In this document: positions 1-8,964 of the stretch, piece after piece
Numbering within the stretch: position 1 is the stretch's first letter
Layout: every line of letters starts with the position of its first letter
From: Prolixibacter denitrificans
GTDB taxonomy: Bacteria > Bacteroidota > Bacteroidia > Bacteroidales > Prolixibacteraceae
Length of the DNA: 64,000 bases
Direction: 5' to 3'
NCBI RefSeq assembly: GCF_003014495.1
Contig: NZ_PYGC01000002.1
Coordinates: 496,001-560,000, forward strand
Program-made: the position numbers and the translations under genes
The notes under the pieces: generated by a model
Databases searched by the model: none
What the model saw: only the letters and a program-made list of their open reading frames with translations
Told to the model about the DNA's origin: nothing

Positions 1-7
1 CCGCTAA

Positions 8-1930
8 TTAATCCTCTGAGCGGAAAGGATTGACGACCGATCCGGTTTTTCCGTTGGCATAATGTATTGTCAGCTTTTCAGCGTTGGTCCATTCTTTTAT
101 CTGGGATATGCCGGCTTTCTCTTTGTGGAAGAAGACCTGAAGTTCCGGGTTTTTCCTTCCGAAAGTTGTTCTCACTCCCAGCACGGCCTGATAAGACGAC
201 AGGTGACTTGTGAGGTACGGAAGCATTCGCTGATAGTCGTTTTCTCCCGGATGATTGTAAGACAATCGCAGCGTATCAATCGAAGGAATAGGAGTCCGGT
301 CAAATCGGGCGAACGTTTTTCGAAACGGTACAAACATGGTTCTGATAAAGTCATCCCGGGTGATGGCCGTATCCGAAACCGTCATTCCTGATAGCTGATA
401 GTTGAGTTTTACCTTACGGATATTCAGGCCGTTTTCAATGCGAATTTCCCGCTTTTCAACGATTTTCCGGACGGTATTTTTGTCGATGTTGACTGTCTTG
501 TCGTAAAAAATATTCACCTTCACGGGACAATCGAAGGTGGTCTCGAAACCATAAGCTGCCGGAAAGTTTTGCAGAAGGAGCTGCTGTAAATATTCAGCAT
601 CGTATACGTCGTATAATTGATCGATGCCGGCTGTTATCACTCCCAGTTGTCGAACATCTTCCGGGACTGGTTTAATCTGTCGACGAACAGGCGTGAAAAT
701 ATTCTTCCTAATGTCGGTTGGAGTCAGTTTGTTGGCGTCGTACCAAATTTTAACCGAGTGGTCGTCGACGTAAGTGGCCACGCCAAGAACTCCATTTACT
801 TTCTTCATCCCGGAAGCAAAAGCCATGGAACTTCCGTAACATTTCACGTTGTCAAGTCCGGAGATCGTCAGCGTTGAGGCATTTTCCAAATCATTTGGCT
901 CGCCCCACTGTTGCTCGATGGTTGGGATACGAATCGAAGCCCCCAAAGACAAACCCAGAACGATTAGTAAAACCGCGATAGTCACCGGGTACCATTCGCG
1001 GTAGCGATGATTAATGGTCAGGCTTTTTTGTTGATTGCAGGATGCTACACAGACACCGCAAAGGTTGCAATCAATGTGGCGAACCTCCTTTAGTTTTCCT
1101 ACCGGGATACCTTGCGGACAGCTTTCGGTGCATTGCCTGCAGTTGTTGCAGGTGCTGGTATTGCGGGTTATCCGGCTCAACGGTAATGGGAAGCTTGCTT
1201 TTCGCTGAATTTCGAACAACCAGGCTAAGAAGGTTACTGCAGCCAACGGCCAGACATACGATAGTTGTAATCCCGCGGCATTGGCCAAAATGTATGCGAT
1301 AGTGACGACACTGAACATCAGAAAGTATCGGAAAATATTGGAAACGGCTCCCAGGGGACACAAATACCGGCACCAGGCTGTACGGATGAAAATGGGGGTT
1401 GTGATGAAGACTAAGATGGCTATCCCGGCCCAAAGTGGATTGACATCTGCTCCAAAACCGGTTGTGGCGGCATAATAAGGATCGTATGTTTTGCAGAAAA
1501 GTTCGCTGCTGTCCACGGTGTAATAAACTGTTACGAAGAGCAGAATGTATTTCAGGCTGCGAAGGAGCTTGTCAGCGATTTCGGGAACCTGTTTAACCTG
1601 TAACTTCCATTTCCGCCCCAGCGACGAAAGTTTTTCGGTAATGGTTCCCAGCGGACAAACCACGCCACAGAACAGTTTGCTGAAGATGATGACGCCGATG
1701 GCCAGTACCGCTCCCGTCACAATCTGGGCGCTGGTCATGGTGCAGGCCAAAGAGCCTCGTTCGAAAAGACTGGCGGCTGCCTGCAATCCGCCGAAAGGAC
1801 AATAGGCTTCGTAATCGGGATGAAATGCCCGATCGAAAATGCTACGGAAAACGAGGTACAGAATCCAGGCGATAACGCCGAACCGGAGAAATTCGCGCCA
1901 TGGATGGAGCGATTTAATCCTTTTGAACAT
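8..1930 (-). CDS. Polyferredoxin membrane protein (NapH/NosR-like) with HMA-like extension
   Basis: A 640-residue membrane iron-sulfur protein. The N-terminal half has about five or six hydrophobic segments carrying two CxxxCP motifs (CGVVCP near 88, CRYLCP near 187). Two 4Fe-4S ferredoxin clusters follow at 261-272 and 288-298, the arrangement of the NapH/NosR/CcoG-type polyferredoxins that pass electrons across or along the inner membrane. After one more membrane span (about 315-335) comes a roughly 300-residue soluble part. Its start (about 354-413) resembles a heavy-metal-associated fold but keeps only one cysteine (VKCYGSS) of the usual CxxC. Electron transfer is family knowledge; the partner is unknown. 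A small lipoprotein gene lies just upstream on the same strand, 37 bp away. No catalytic subunit of a reductase is visible in the window. Confidence 0.75.
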   Translation of the reverse strand: MFKRIKSLHPWREFLRFGVIAWILYLVFRSIFDRAFHPDYEAYCPFGGLQAAASLFERGSLACTMTSAQIVTGAVLAIGVIIFSKLFCGVVCPLGTITEKLSSLGRKWKLQVKQVPEIADKLLRSLKYILLFVTVYYTVDSSELFCKTYDPYYAATTGFGADVNPLWAGIAILVFITTPIFIRTAWCRYLCPLGAVSNIFRYFLMFSVVTIAYILANAAGLQLSYVWPLAAVTFLAWLFEIQRKASFPLPLSRITRNTSTCNNCRQCTESCPQGIPVGKLKEVRHIDCNLCGVCVASCNQQKSLTINHRYREWYPVTIAVLLIVLGLSLGASIRIPTIEQQWGEPNDLENASTLTISGLDNVKCYGSSMAFASGMKKVNGVLGVATYVDDHSVKIWYDANKLTPTDIRKNIFTPVRRQIKPVPEDVRQLGVITAGIDQLYDVYDAEYLQQLLLQNFPAAYGFETTFDCPVKVNIFYDKTVNIDKNTVRKIVEKREIRIENGLNIRKVKLNYQLSGMTVSDTAITRDDFIRTMFVPFRKTFARFDRTPIPSIDTLRLSYNHPGENDYQRMLPYLTSHLSSYQAVLGVRTTFGRKNPELQVFFHKEKAGISQIKEWTNAEKLTIHYANGKTGSVVNPFRSED

Positions 1931-1967
1931 CAGGTTAATTGTTAGTTAGTCGTATTGTTAGGCTGGC

Positions 1968-2417
1968 TTATTCTCCCAACCAGCCATGTTTTGCCAGGTA
2001 TTTTTTTGCTTCTTCCCGTGTTTTCCAGAAGGCTCCCCTTTTTTCCCAATATGTTTGTCCACTCTTCACTTCTGCCGGGCAGTTTTTGGCCGGTGCCACC
2101 ATGACTGATTCCAGAAATCGGAGTTTCAGTTCCCGGTCGGTTTTACGGATAACGCGAGCTTTGATAGGACGACCATAATAGTGACCATTGATGGGCGCCG
2201 TAACAGCTGCGTAACCTTCCGTTCCTTCCTTCACCCAGCTGAATTTTTTCTGAAACTCTTCGGCTGAGATGGCAGTTGTATCCTGCGGACCTGCTTTTGC
2301 TTTTTCGAGTTTCATTAGATACTCGCCTTCTGTTTGCGCCGCTTTTTTATCGACACGGTGACAGGACGCAAGACCTCCCAAGGTCGCGAATAATATGATA
2401 AAAAGTGATATTCTCAT
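1968..2417 (-). CDS. Small lipoprotein, unknown function
   Basis: A 149-residue protein with a lipoprotein signal (hydrophobic 4-15, lipobox LASC, Cys19), so it is probably anchored in a membrane on the periplasmic side. The mature part is charged, with the pattern NGHYYGRPIKARVIRK and a C-terminal segment TYWEKRGAFWKTREEAKKYL that I do not recognise as a named domain. It precedes the polyferredoxin gene on the same strand by 37 bp, so the two are probably co-transcribed. A role as accessory factor to that electron-transfer protein is inference only. Confidence 0.6.
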   Translation of the reverse strand: MRISLFIILFATLGGLASCHRVDKKAAQTEGEYLMKLEKAKAGPQDTTAISAEEFQKKFSWVKEGTEGYAAVTAPINGHYYGRPIKARVIRKTDRELKLRFLESVMVAPAKNCPAEVKSGQTYWEKRGAFWKTREEAKKYLAKHGWLGE

Positions 2418-2625
2418 GGTGCTGTTTGAACGTATTTCAAAGGAAATAAAAAATTGCTGAATTTCGGTGAGAAATACCCCAATATCAATATGCTTTACAT
2501 AAATAGCATCACTTCATTAACATTATGTATCCGATTTTAGAAAAAATAACATTTAGATGCAGATTTGGAGTACTAAAAGGCTGTCTTATCCGTTATTATG
2601 GAAAAGAATTTGATTTATTTCGGGC

Positions 2626-3210
2626 ATGGATGCAATCTTAACACAACAGCTTCACATCTGGACACCATTGATTTATGTAATCCTCTTTGTAGGGTTGCTG
2701 ATTGAAGGGGAGAGTATTCTGTTTGCAGCATTCTTTTTGGTGAATCAACAGGAGCTGCAACTGTTTTATACTATCGTGGTGGCTATCGCCGGTGTCCTTA
2801 CGGGCGACTTGCTTTGGTATTACGGAGGAAAGTTGCTCATGCGCGTACCATTCGTACAACGTTTGTCGGAGCGTATGCCTAAAACTATTGACCACTTTAT
2901 CCGGCGAAAGCCGATACTAAGTATTGTAGGTTCGAAATTTCTGTACGGAATGCACCGGCCTACTCTGTTGCGCCTGCATGCGGCCCGTATTAACGTTCGA
3001 ACTTTCCTGCGTGCCGATATTCCCGGAACCATTATCTGGATTGCTGTGATTGGAATCGCTGGTTACTTGTTCTCGCAATCGGCCGATTTACTTGACGGTA
3101 AGATGAAGTACTGGCAGTTGGGAATGGTTGGTGGTTTGGTCATATTTACCGTACTAACCCATTTTGTTTCCAAACTCGTTGTTAAACGTATTTCCGTTCG
3201 AAAAAAATAA
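2626..3210 (+). CDS. DedA/VTT-family membrane protein
   Basis: A 194-residue integral membrane protein with hydrophobic stretches near 15-38, 45-65, 130-155 and 163-185. The layout fits the VTT (SNARE-associated/DedA) family: an early segment with a conserved Glu (LLIEGESILF), then GDLLWYYGGK, then a re-entrant-like region with a conserved Arg (KFLYGMHRPTLLRLHAARI). DedA proteins are linked to lipid carrier recycling and membrane potential in other bacteria. Which substrate applies here cannot be told. A terminator hairpin follows at 3240-3265, so it is probably monocistronic. Confidence 0.75.
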   Translation: MDAILTQQLHIWTPLIYVILFVGLLIEGESILFAAFFLVNQQELQLFYTIVVAIAGVLTGDLLWYYGGKLLMRVPFVQRLSERMPKTIDHFIRRKPILSIVGSKFLYGMHRPTLLRLHAARINVRTFLRADIPGTIIWIAVIGIAGYLFSQSADLLDGKMKYWQLGMVGGLVIFTVLTHFVSKLVVKRISVRKK

Positions 3211-3239
3211 CTTCGGTTGGAAAAACAGATGATACAGAG

Positions 3240-3265
3240 AAGGCTGCCCTGATGGACAGCCTTTT
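3240..3265 (+). terminator. Intrinsic terminator after DedA-family gene
   Basis: AAGGCTG pairs with CAGCCTT around a short loop, with one mismatch inside the stem, followed by TTTTG. It lies 30 bp past the DedA-type stop and before the convergent kbl gene. Confidence 0.7.
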
Positions 3266-3285
3266 GTATTTGTAGTTAACTGCTG

Positions 3286-4476
3286 TTATTTTAATACTTT
3301 CAGCTCTTTTCCAATTTTGGTAAAAGCAGCAATGGCCTTATCAAGATGTTCTCTTTCGTGACCGGCCGATAATTGAACGCGAATACGCGCTTCGCCTTTC
3401 GGGACAACCGGATAATAGAAACCGATTACATAAATGCCTTCGTCCAGCAATTTGGCAGCAAACTCCTGCGACAATTTGGCATCGTACAGCATCACAGCGC
3501 AAATCGCCGATTTACTGGGCTTGATATCGAAACCAACTGCCTGCATTTTCTCCATAAAATAGTCGGTGTTGGCATGCAGCTTATCTTGTAGTTCTGTGGT
3601 TTCAGCCATCATGTCGAACATGCGGATTCCTGCATTAACAACTACCGGTGGCAGTGAGTTGGAGAACAGGTACGGACGCGAGCGTTGGCGCAGCAGTTCG
3701 ATGATTTCTTTTTTCCCGGTAGTAAAGCCGCCAATGGCACCGCCAAAGGCTTTACCCAACGTTCCGGTAATGATATCCACTTTTCCGCGAAGGTCGAATA
3801 ACTCGGTTACACCGCGACCGGTTTCGCCAACAACACCGGCCGAATGGCATTCGTCGACCATCACCATGGCATCGTATTTTTCGGCCAGTTCGTTGATTTT
3901 ATCCATTGGTGCTACGTTTCCGTCCATCGAGAAAACTCCGTCAGTGACGATGACGCGGAACCGCGCTTTCTGAGCGGCTTTCAATTGCTCTTCCAGATCG
4001 GCCATGTCGGCATTTTTGTAGCGGAAGCGCTGTGCCTTACACAAACGTACTCCATCGATGATGGAGGCGTGGTTCAATGAATCGGAGATGATCGCATCTT
4101 CATCCGTCAGTAATGGCTCGAACACTCCACCATTGGCATCGAATGCGGCGGCGTAGAGAATGGTGTCTTCGGTACCGAAGAATTCAGCAACTTTCTGCTC
4201 GAGTGTTTTGTGCAAATCGGTGGTGCCACAGATGAACCGTACCGATGACATTCCAAAGCCATGCGTATCGAGCGCTTCTTTGGCCGCTTCAATCAGCTTC
4301 GGATGGTTTGACAAGCCGAGGTAGTTGTTGGCACAGAAGTTCAGAACTTCCTTGCCGTCTTCGAGGTGAATAACCGCGCTTTGTGGTGAAACAATAATAC
4401 GTTCGCTCTTGTACAAGCCTGCTTCCCGGATGTTATCCAGTTCTTGTTGCAGGTGATCTTTTATTTTGCCGTACAT
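3286..4476 (-). CDS. kbl: Glycine C-acetyltransferase (2-amino-3-ketobutyrate CoA ligase)
   Basis: A PLP enzyme of the alpha-oxoamine synthase family that splits 2-amino-3-ketobutyrate with CoA into glycine and acetyl-CoA in threonine degradation. The 396 residues match the usual family length of about 398. Visible marks are FCANNYLGLSNHP, the substrate/PLP region SDSLNHASIIDG, VDECHSAG, and the Schiff-base lysine K242 in GTLGKAFGG. The open frame runs upstream to 4992, but that stretch has no family similarity and crosses the divergent Rieske gene. The start at 4476 (MYGKIKDHLQ) gives the normal N terminus. The usual partner threonine dehydrogenase is not next to it. The closely related serine palmitoyltransferase and AONS are less likely from the sequence pattern. 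Confidence 0.92.
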   Translation of the reverse strand: MYGKIKDHLQQELDNIREAGLYKSERIIVSPQSAVIHLEDGKEVLNFCANNYLGLSNHPKLIEAAKEALDTHGFGMSSVRFICGTTDLHKTLEQKVAEFFGTEDTILYAAAFDANGGVFEPLLTDEDAIISDSLNHASIIDGVRLCKAQRFRYKNADMADLEEQLKAAQKARFRVIVTDGVFSMDGNVAPMDKINELAEKYDAMVMVDECHSAGVVGETGRGVTELFDLRGKVDIITGTLGKAFGGAIGGFTTGKKEIIELLRQRSRPYLFSNSLPPVVVNAGIRMFDMMAETTELQDKLHANTDYFMEKMQAVGFDIKPSKSAICAVMLYDAKLSQEFAAKLLDEGIYVIGFYYPVVPKGEARIRVQLSAGHEREHLDKAIAAFTKIGKELKVLK

Positions 4477-4753
4477 AATTTTATGGTATAAAAAGTTTGT
4501 CGAATTGTGTGGAGAGAATTCTCTCTGTTTTGCCGGCCTGTTATTGACCAGTTCAAAATCAATTACAAAAATAACGGAAAATTGATGGTTTGAGGGATGA
4601 TATTTGGCAGGGAAGCAGAGAACGTTGTTTTGACCTGTTTGGGGCAGGCATGTTTCGGAATTCACTTTTTTTAACAAAAAACTTGTATTGGAGAGCCAAC
4701 TTTCGCTGGGTTTGTTCGTAAGGGTAAATTGGAAACTTAACAATGATAAATTT

Positions 4754-5170
4754 ATGGACAGACGTAAAGCTTTACAACAAATGGTAGCAGGTAGTGCTAC
4801 ACTTTTCGTGGTTCCCTCGGCTCTGGCGGCCTGTGGAAGCAGCAAAAAGAAGAGTTCGGACACTTCGCCTTTGACGGTGAACCTGGATGATGCCAAATTT
4901 GCCTCGCTGAAAGAGCAGGGCGGCTCAGTGGTAACCGACAATACCATTATTATTAATACGGCTGCTGACGGTATTGTCGCCTTGTCGAGCATTTGTACTC
5001 ATAAAGGCTGCACCGTAGGATACGACAAAGCCCATAAAGATATTTTGTGTCCGTGTCACCGTTCGGAGTTCGCCTTCGATGGAAGTGTGCTTCAGGGGCC
5101 GGCTACCAAGCCGCTTCCGAAATACAAAGTAACCCGCAATGGCGACACGCTAACTATCGATCGTTCATAA
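4754..5170 (+). CDS. Rieske [2Fe-2S] lipoprotein, copy 1
   Basis: A 138-residue exported Rieske protein. The N terminus has DRRKALQQ, resembling a twin-arginine signal, then a hydrophobic stretch ending in a lipobox (LAAC, Cys26). The Rieske ligands are complete: CTHKGC and CPCHRS, with the extra cysteine in each box that forms the disulfide of bc1/b6f-type Rieske proteins. It is shorter than a bc1 Rieske subunit and has no cytochrome b neighbour. The start at 4754 is chosen over an in-frame ATG at 4688 because the next gene begins with almost the same peptide. A strong terminator follows. It probably carries electrons at the periplasmic face; its partner is unknown. Confidence 0.85.
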   Translation: MDRRKALQQMVAGSATLFVVPSALAACGSSKKKSSDTSPLTVNLDDAKFASLKEQGGSVVTDNTIIINTAADGIVALSSICTHKGCTVGYDKAHKDILCPCHRSEFAFDGSVLQGPATKPLPKYKVTRNGDTLTIDRS

Positions 5171-5212
5171 ATTGCATCATATCAATTTTTCTCTTTTAAC
5201 AGATTACCTGAG

Positions 5213-5237
5213 CCCGGATACTTCTCCGGGTTTTTTT
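5213..5237 (+). terminator. Intrinsic terminator between the two Rieske genes
   Basis: Perfect 6-bp stem CCCGGA / TCCGGG with a 6-nt loop, followed by seven T. It separates the two paralogues, so each probably has its own promoter. Confidence 0.85.
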
Positions 5238-5356
5238 GTGTCTGGAATACTGCATCCTGTATTTTATTGTTCAATATTTTTAAGAAGGTTTTAATTTTTC
5301 GTCTTGTTCATTTTCAGCATATTGCTACTGTATTTAATAAGTCTAAATAATGATTT

Positions 5357-5782
5357 ATGGAAAGACGTAAAGCCCTTCAGCAATTATTTTTAGGAACCGG
5401 AACGCTGATGGTTGTTCCTGCCGCACTGGCATCGTGTTCCAAATCGTCCAATGCAGGGGCTCCGTTAACAGGGGACCTTACACTTGATTTGACCAGTTCG
5501 AAGTACAGTCAGCTAACACAGAGTGGCGGCTCGGTGATTGTTGGCAGTACCATTGTGGTCAACACCGGAAGCGACAATTTCATTGCACTTTCGGCTATCT
5601 GTACCCATGCGGGCTGTTTGGTAGAATATCAATCATCGCAGAAAGATTTTTATTGCCCGTGTCACGGTTCGGTATTTTCTACCTCGGGTAGTGTAATGCG
5701 TGGACCGGCTGCACGCCCGTTGGCGAAGTATCAGACCACTTACGATGCGACTGCCAAAACAGTTACTGTAAAAGGTGCCTGA
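5357..5782 (+). CDS. Rieske [2Fe-2S] lipoprotein, copy 2
   Basis: A 141-residue paralogue of the gene 187 bp upstream. It starts ERRKALQQ and has a hydrophobic segment and lipobox (LASC). It carries both ligand boxes, CTHAGC and CPCHGS, again with the disulfide cysteines. CPCHGS is the classical form, whereas copy 1 has CPCHRS, so the two clusters may differ in potential. Placement on the outer side of the inner membrane follows from the signal. Function as a soluble-domain electron carrier is inferred from the family. No oxygenase, arsenite oxidase or cytochrome b gene is adjacent. Confidence 0.85.
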   Translation: MERRKALQQLFLGTGTLMVVPAALASCSKSSNAGAPLTGDLTLDLTSSKYSQLTQSGGSVIVGSTIVVNTGSDNFIALSAICTHAGCLVEYQSSQKDFYCPCHGSVFSTSGSVMRGPAARPLAKYQTTYDATAKTVTVKGA

Positions 5783-5804
5783 AGAAATTATAATCCTCTC
5801 TTTC

Positions 5805-5838
5805 CCGTTTCTCCATTTGTTGGAGGAGCGGTTTTTTT
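5805..5838 (+). terminator. Probable terminator after Rieske copy 2
   Basis: CTCC/GGAG core with flanking CCG/CGG pairs and internal mismatches, then seven T at 5832-5838. It lies between the convergent Rieske and DUF502 genes. Confidence 0.55.
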
Positions 5839-5871
5839 GCTTCCAGGCTCAGTAAAGCAATCAATTTGTGG

Positions 5872-6441
5872 TTAGTCAACCCTCGTTATCCCTCCCGACA
5901 CAATGAATTTCATGGCTTCGGCCGGATTGATGTCGATGGGTTGAACACTGGAGGATGGGACCATGTACAGCTCTCCTGAGAAGTTGTAAGAGTGTGGAAA
6001 ATAGATGGCCACCAATTCCTGCCGCCCAATCTGTTCGAGTGTTTCCTGGGTGATGAATCCCATTTTCCACAAATCATTTTCGCGGTTGATGAGCACCATG
6101 GCCGGTCGGTTGAACTTTTTCTCTTTTCCGACAAAGGCCGAAAACAGATCGCGCAACGATGTGTAGATAACCCGCACCAGCGGCGCCCGGTCGAGCAAAT
6201 GATCGGTGAAATGAATAACCGGACGCAGTACAATGGACTTTCCCAACATCCCCAACAAGGTGATGATGAAAAAGATAATGAGAATGCCGAAGCCGGGAAG
6301 ACTGAAGCCCAGCCAATCGCGGATGTAGGCTTGCAATAGACCGTCAGTAAAGTCGAATGCAATGTAAAGTACATAAACGGTGATGGCCAGCGGAGCAATC
6401 ATGAGTAACCCCTGCAAAAACCAGGAAATAATTTTTTTCAT
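5872..6441 (-). CDS. DUF502-family membrane protein
   Basis: A 189-residue protein with two N-terminal membrane segments (about 8-28 and 48-70), then a soluble domain with the family pattern LDRAPLVRVIYTSLRDLFSAF and a C-terminal run YFPHSYNFSGELYMVP. DUF502 proteins are widespread in bacteria and plants (related to COV proteins), with no biochemical function settled. It follows the CHAD-domain gene by 18 bp on the same strand, so the two are probably one transcript. Confidence 0.8.
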   Translation of the reverse strand: MKKIISWFLQGLLMIAPLAITVYVLYIAFDFTDGLLQAYIRDWLGFSLPGFGILIIFFIITLLGMLGKSIVLRPVIHFTDHLLDRAPLVRVIYTSLRDLFSAFVGKEKKFNRPAMVLINRENDLWKMGFITQETLEQIGRQELVAIYFPHSYNFSGELYMVPSSSVQPIDINPAEAMKFIVSGGITRVD

Positions 6442-6459
6442 AGGTACCGGTATTGAACG

Positions 6460-7215
6460 TTATTTTGTTAGTTCTTTTAATGACTCCAGAATTCGTACCT
6501 GCTCAGTTATCACTGCCCGGGCAATTCGTGGTAACCAAACGGGAGTATGCCCCCGTGAATGTTGGCCTGCAAACCGTCCGATAAATTGCAACAGGACCTG
6601 CAGGTCGTGCCAGGCTCCCAGCTTCTCGTCGAGTGTTTCCAGTTTTCCGGTTATGGATTCATCCCAAACGGACCGTTTTTCCGGTAGCAACTGATTCAAA
6701 TATATCAGTTTCTTCAGTTGCTTCCGCTGCCAGTGCAGGTTGCCCGATTTTTCGGAATCCATGTGAGCTGTCAGCACCTTTTCTATCAGTTGTTGCAATT
6801 GCTGCGTAACGATGTCCGTAAGTTCTTCCGGAGGTATTTCATTTCGGTGTTGTTGTTCAAATGTATCGATATCGTGAGCCGGAAGACGTTGGAGACGTTT
6901 TTCTTCTTCACGGTAGTGGTGCCTTAGGTAGTTTTGAAAACCGTTGGAAGGTAATCGGTGCTTCCTGCAAATTTTGCGGAAGCGATGCAGAGCTACTGTT
7001 AGATCGCGCAGACGGCTGGTTTGTTGGTAGTATTCCCGGAAGGGAGTAAAAAGTGATTTCGAAGTGTAACGCTCGGGATAAAAAAATTCGAGGAGCAGGC
7101 ATTGCACACGAACCGCTTTTAAACGAAGCCTGAGCTGGTGCAACTCCTTTTCTTTTTCCCTGTGGACAGCATGGTTTGGGAAAACGGTTGTTCCGTTTTT
7201 GCTTAGAGCAATCAT
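6460..7215 (-). CDS. CHAD-domain protein
   Basis: A 251-residue, highly charged, all-helical protein rich in His, Arg and Lys. Two related halves carry the CHAD pattern: an early helix with LHQLRLRLKAVRVQ and LRDLTVALHRF, and a late helix pair with RKQLKKLIYL and KLGAWHDLQVLLQF. CHAD (conserved histidine alpha-helical) domains bind inorganic polyphosphate in other bacteria. A polyphosphate kinase gene lies 19 kb away in this window, which makes a polyphosphate link reasonable but unproven. It lies upstream of the DUF502 gene, probably in the same transcript. Confidence 0.75.
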   Translation of the reverse strand: MIALSKNGTTVFPNHAVHREKEKELHQLRLRLKAVRVQCLLLEFFYPERYTSKSLFTPFREYYQQTSRLRDLTVALHRFRKICRKHRLPSNGFQNYLRHHYREEEKRLQRLPAHDIDTFEQQHRNEIPPEELTDIVTQQLQQLIEKVLTAHMDSEKSGNLHWQRKQLKKLIYLNQLLPEKRSVWDESITGKLETLDEKLGAWHDLQVLLQFIGRFAGQHSRGHTPVWLPRIARAVITEQVRILESLKELTK

Positions 7216-7326
7216 AGCAAATTGATCAACAATTAAGGTTCGAAATCGGTTTCAATGATTCTTCTTTCCATGCTCTTTACTGATTCATTGCGGAGCCTTT
7301 TTCCGCAGTAGCGTGATCATATTTCT

Positions 7327-7334
7327 TATCTTTG
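7327..7334 (+). promoter_or_regulatory. Bacteroidota-type -7 box for gltX
   Basis: TATCTTTG is a full match to TAnnTTTG, 43 bp before the gltX ATG. The -33 element is not clear. Confidence 0.6.
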
Positions 7335-7377
7335 CCCCAACTTTTTGAAAGAACGTGAAATTGAAAAATATACCATC

Positions 7378-8907
7378 ATGAGTGAGAGAAAAGTGAGGGT
7401 TCGTTTCGCCCCAAGTCCAACCGGACCGCTGCACATGGGCGGGGTGCGTACCGCGCTGTTCAATTACCTGTTTGCCAAAGGACACGGTGGCGATTTCCTG
7501 CTCCGTATCGAAGATACTGACCAAAACCGTTATGTGCCGGGCGCCGAGGAATACATCATGGAAAGTCTGGCCTGGTGTGGAATGAAGATTGACGAAGGCC
7601 CCAAAGAAGGCGGACCACATGGACCTTACCGCCAGAGTGAGCGTAAGGAGTTGTACCACCAGTATGCAGAGCAGTTGGTTGCTGGCGGCAATGCCTATTA
7701 TGCGTTTGATACGCCGGAAGAACTGGAAGCTGCCCGCGCTGAAGCGGAAGCAAAGGGTGAAACCTTTACGTACAATGCGGCTACCCGTGGCAACATGAAG
7801 AATTCTCTTTCGTTAACGGAAGCCGAATGGAAAAAACTAATAGCCGACGGCGTTCCGGCTGTGGTTCGTTTCCGGATGCCTGACAACGAATCGGTTACGG
7901 AGGACGATCTGATTCGCGGTCGCGTTACCTTCGAAACCTCATTGCTTGATGACAAAGTTTTGTATAAAGCTGATGGCATGCCAACGTACCACCTGGCTAA
8001 TGTGGTAGATGATCACTTGATGGAGATTACGCACGTTATTCGTGGCGAGGAGTGGTTGTCGTCGATGCCGCTGCACGTTTTGCTGTACCGGGCACTGGGT
8101 TGGAGCGATACCATGCCGCGCTTTGCTCACTTGCCGCTTATCCTGAAACCAGTTGGTAAAGGTAAACTCTCGAAACGCGATGGTGACAAAATGGGCTTTC
8201 CCGTTTTCCCACTGGAGTGGAAAGACCCGAAGTCGGGCGAAATTTCACGCGGTTACCGCGAAGACGGATATTTCCCGGAGGCATTTATCAATGTGTTGGC
8301 ATTGCTGGGTTGGAATCCCGGGACAGAGCAGGAGCTTTTCTCAATGGATGAACTGGTCAATGCCTTTTCGCTGGAACGCGTAGGTAAGTCGGGTTCCCGT
8401 TTCGATCCGGAAAAAACCAAGTGGTTCAATCATCAATATCTGGTTGCAAGGAGCGACGAGGAGCTTGCGGAATTATTCCTTCCGTTTTTGAGGGAAAAGG
8501 GAATTGATGCCGGTCAGGAAATGGTCGCCCGGATTTGCGGCATGGTGAAAGAGCGTTGCAATTTTGTCCCTGAAATCTGGGAACAGAGTCATTTCTTTTT
8601 CGAAGCGCCAACCGACTACGATGCAAAAGTGGTGAAGAAGCGTTGGAAAGAAGGTACGCCAGCCATGATGACCGAAATCGCGGACTTCCTGGAAACAGTG
8701 GAAAACTGGAAAGCACCGGAAATTAAAGAGCCTTTCTCAGCTTTCGTAAATGGGAAAGAGTGGGGATTTGGAGCGGTGATGAATGCTTTCCGGCTCTGCC
8801 TGGTAGGCGGTGGATTTGGTCCTGACCTATTCGAGATATGCGAAATTATTGGAAAGGAAGAGACCATTCGCCGGATACGGAATGGTGTAGCCAATATTAG
8901 TCGATAG
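7378..8907 (+). CDS. gltX: Glutamyl-tRNA synthetase
   Basis: Class I aminoacyl-tRNA synthetase charging tRNA-Glu. The 509 residues fit the Bacteroidota GluRS length. It opens with [14 protein letters not shown] (the HIGH-type motif is HMGG) and carries the KMSKS-type loop as [10 protein letters not shown] near residue 255. The C-terminal anticodon-binding region is helical. The ATG at 7378 is preferred to the one at 7345, because the shorter form starts as usual a few residues before the first beta strand and leaves room for the -7 box. A terminator follows at 8931. Confidence 0.95.
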   Translation: MSERKVRVRFAPSPTGPLHMGGVRTALFNYLFAKGHGGDFLLRIEDTDQNRYVPGAEEYIMESLAWCGMKIDEGPKEGGPHGPYRQSERKELYHQYAEQLVAGGNAYYAFDTPEELEAARAEAEAKGETFTYNAATRGNMKNSLSLTEAEWKKLIADGVPAVVRFRMPDNESVTEDDLIRGRVTFETSLLDDKVLYKADGMPTYHLANVVDDHLMEITHVIRGEEWLSSMPLHVLLYRALGWSDTMPRFAHLPLILKPVGKGKLSKRDGDKMGFPVFPLEWKDPKSGEISRGYREDGYFPEAFINVLALLGWNPGTEQELFSMDELVNAFSLERVGKSGSRFDPEKTKWFNHQYLVARSDEELAELFLPFLREKGIDAGQEMVARICGMVKERCNFVPEIWEQSHFFFEAPTDYDAKVVKKRWKEGTPAMMTEIADFLETVENWKAPEIKEPFSAFVNGKEWGFGAVMNAFRLCLVGGGFGPDLFEICEIIGKEETIRRIRNGVANISR

Positions 8908-8930
8908 CTATTTAAGATAAACTTATAAAG

Positions 8931-8964
8931 GAGGGTTGCCTGGTTTTCGGGTGACCCTCTTTTT
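8931..8964 (+). terminator. Intrinsic terminator of gltX
   Basis: GAGGGT pairs with ACCCTC, with extra GCC/GGG pairing inside, followed by TTTTTGTTTTT. It lies 24 bp after the gltX stop. Confidence 0.8.

Noticed and set aside
4477-4992. 172-residue N-terminal extension of kbl
   Set aside because: It has no family match, overlaps the divergent Rieske gene, and the normal Kbl start is at 4476.
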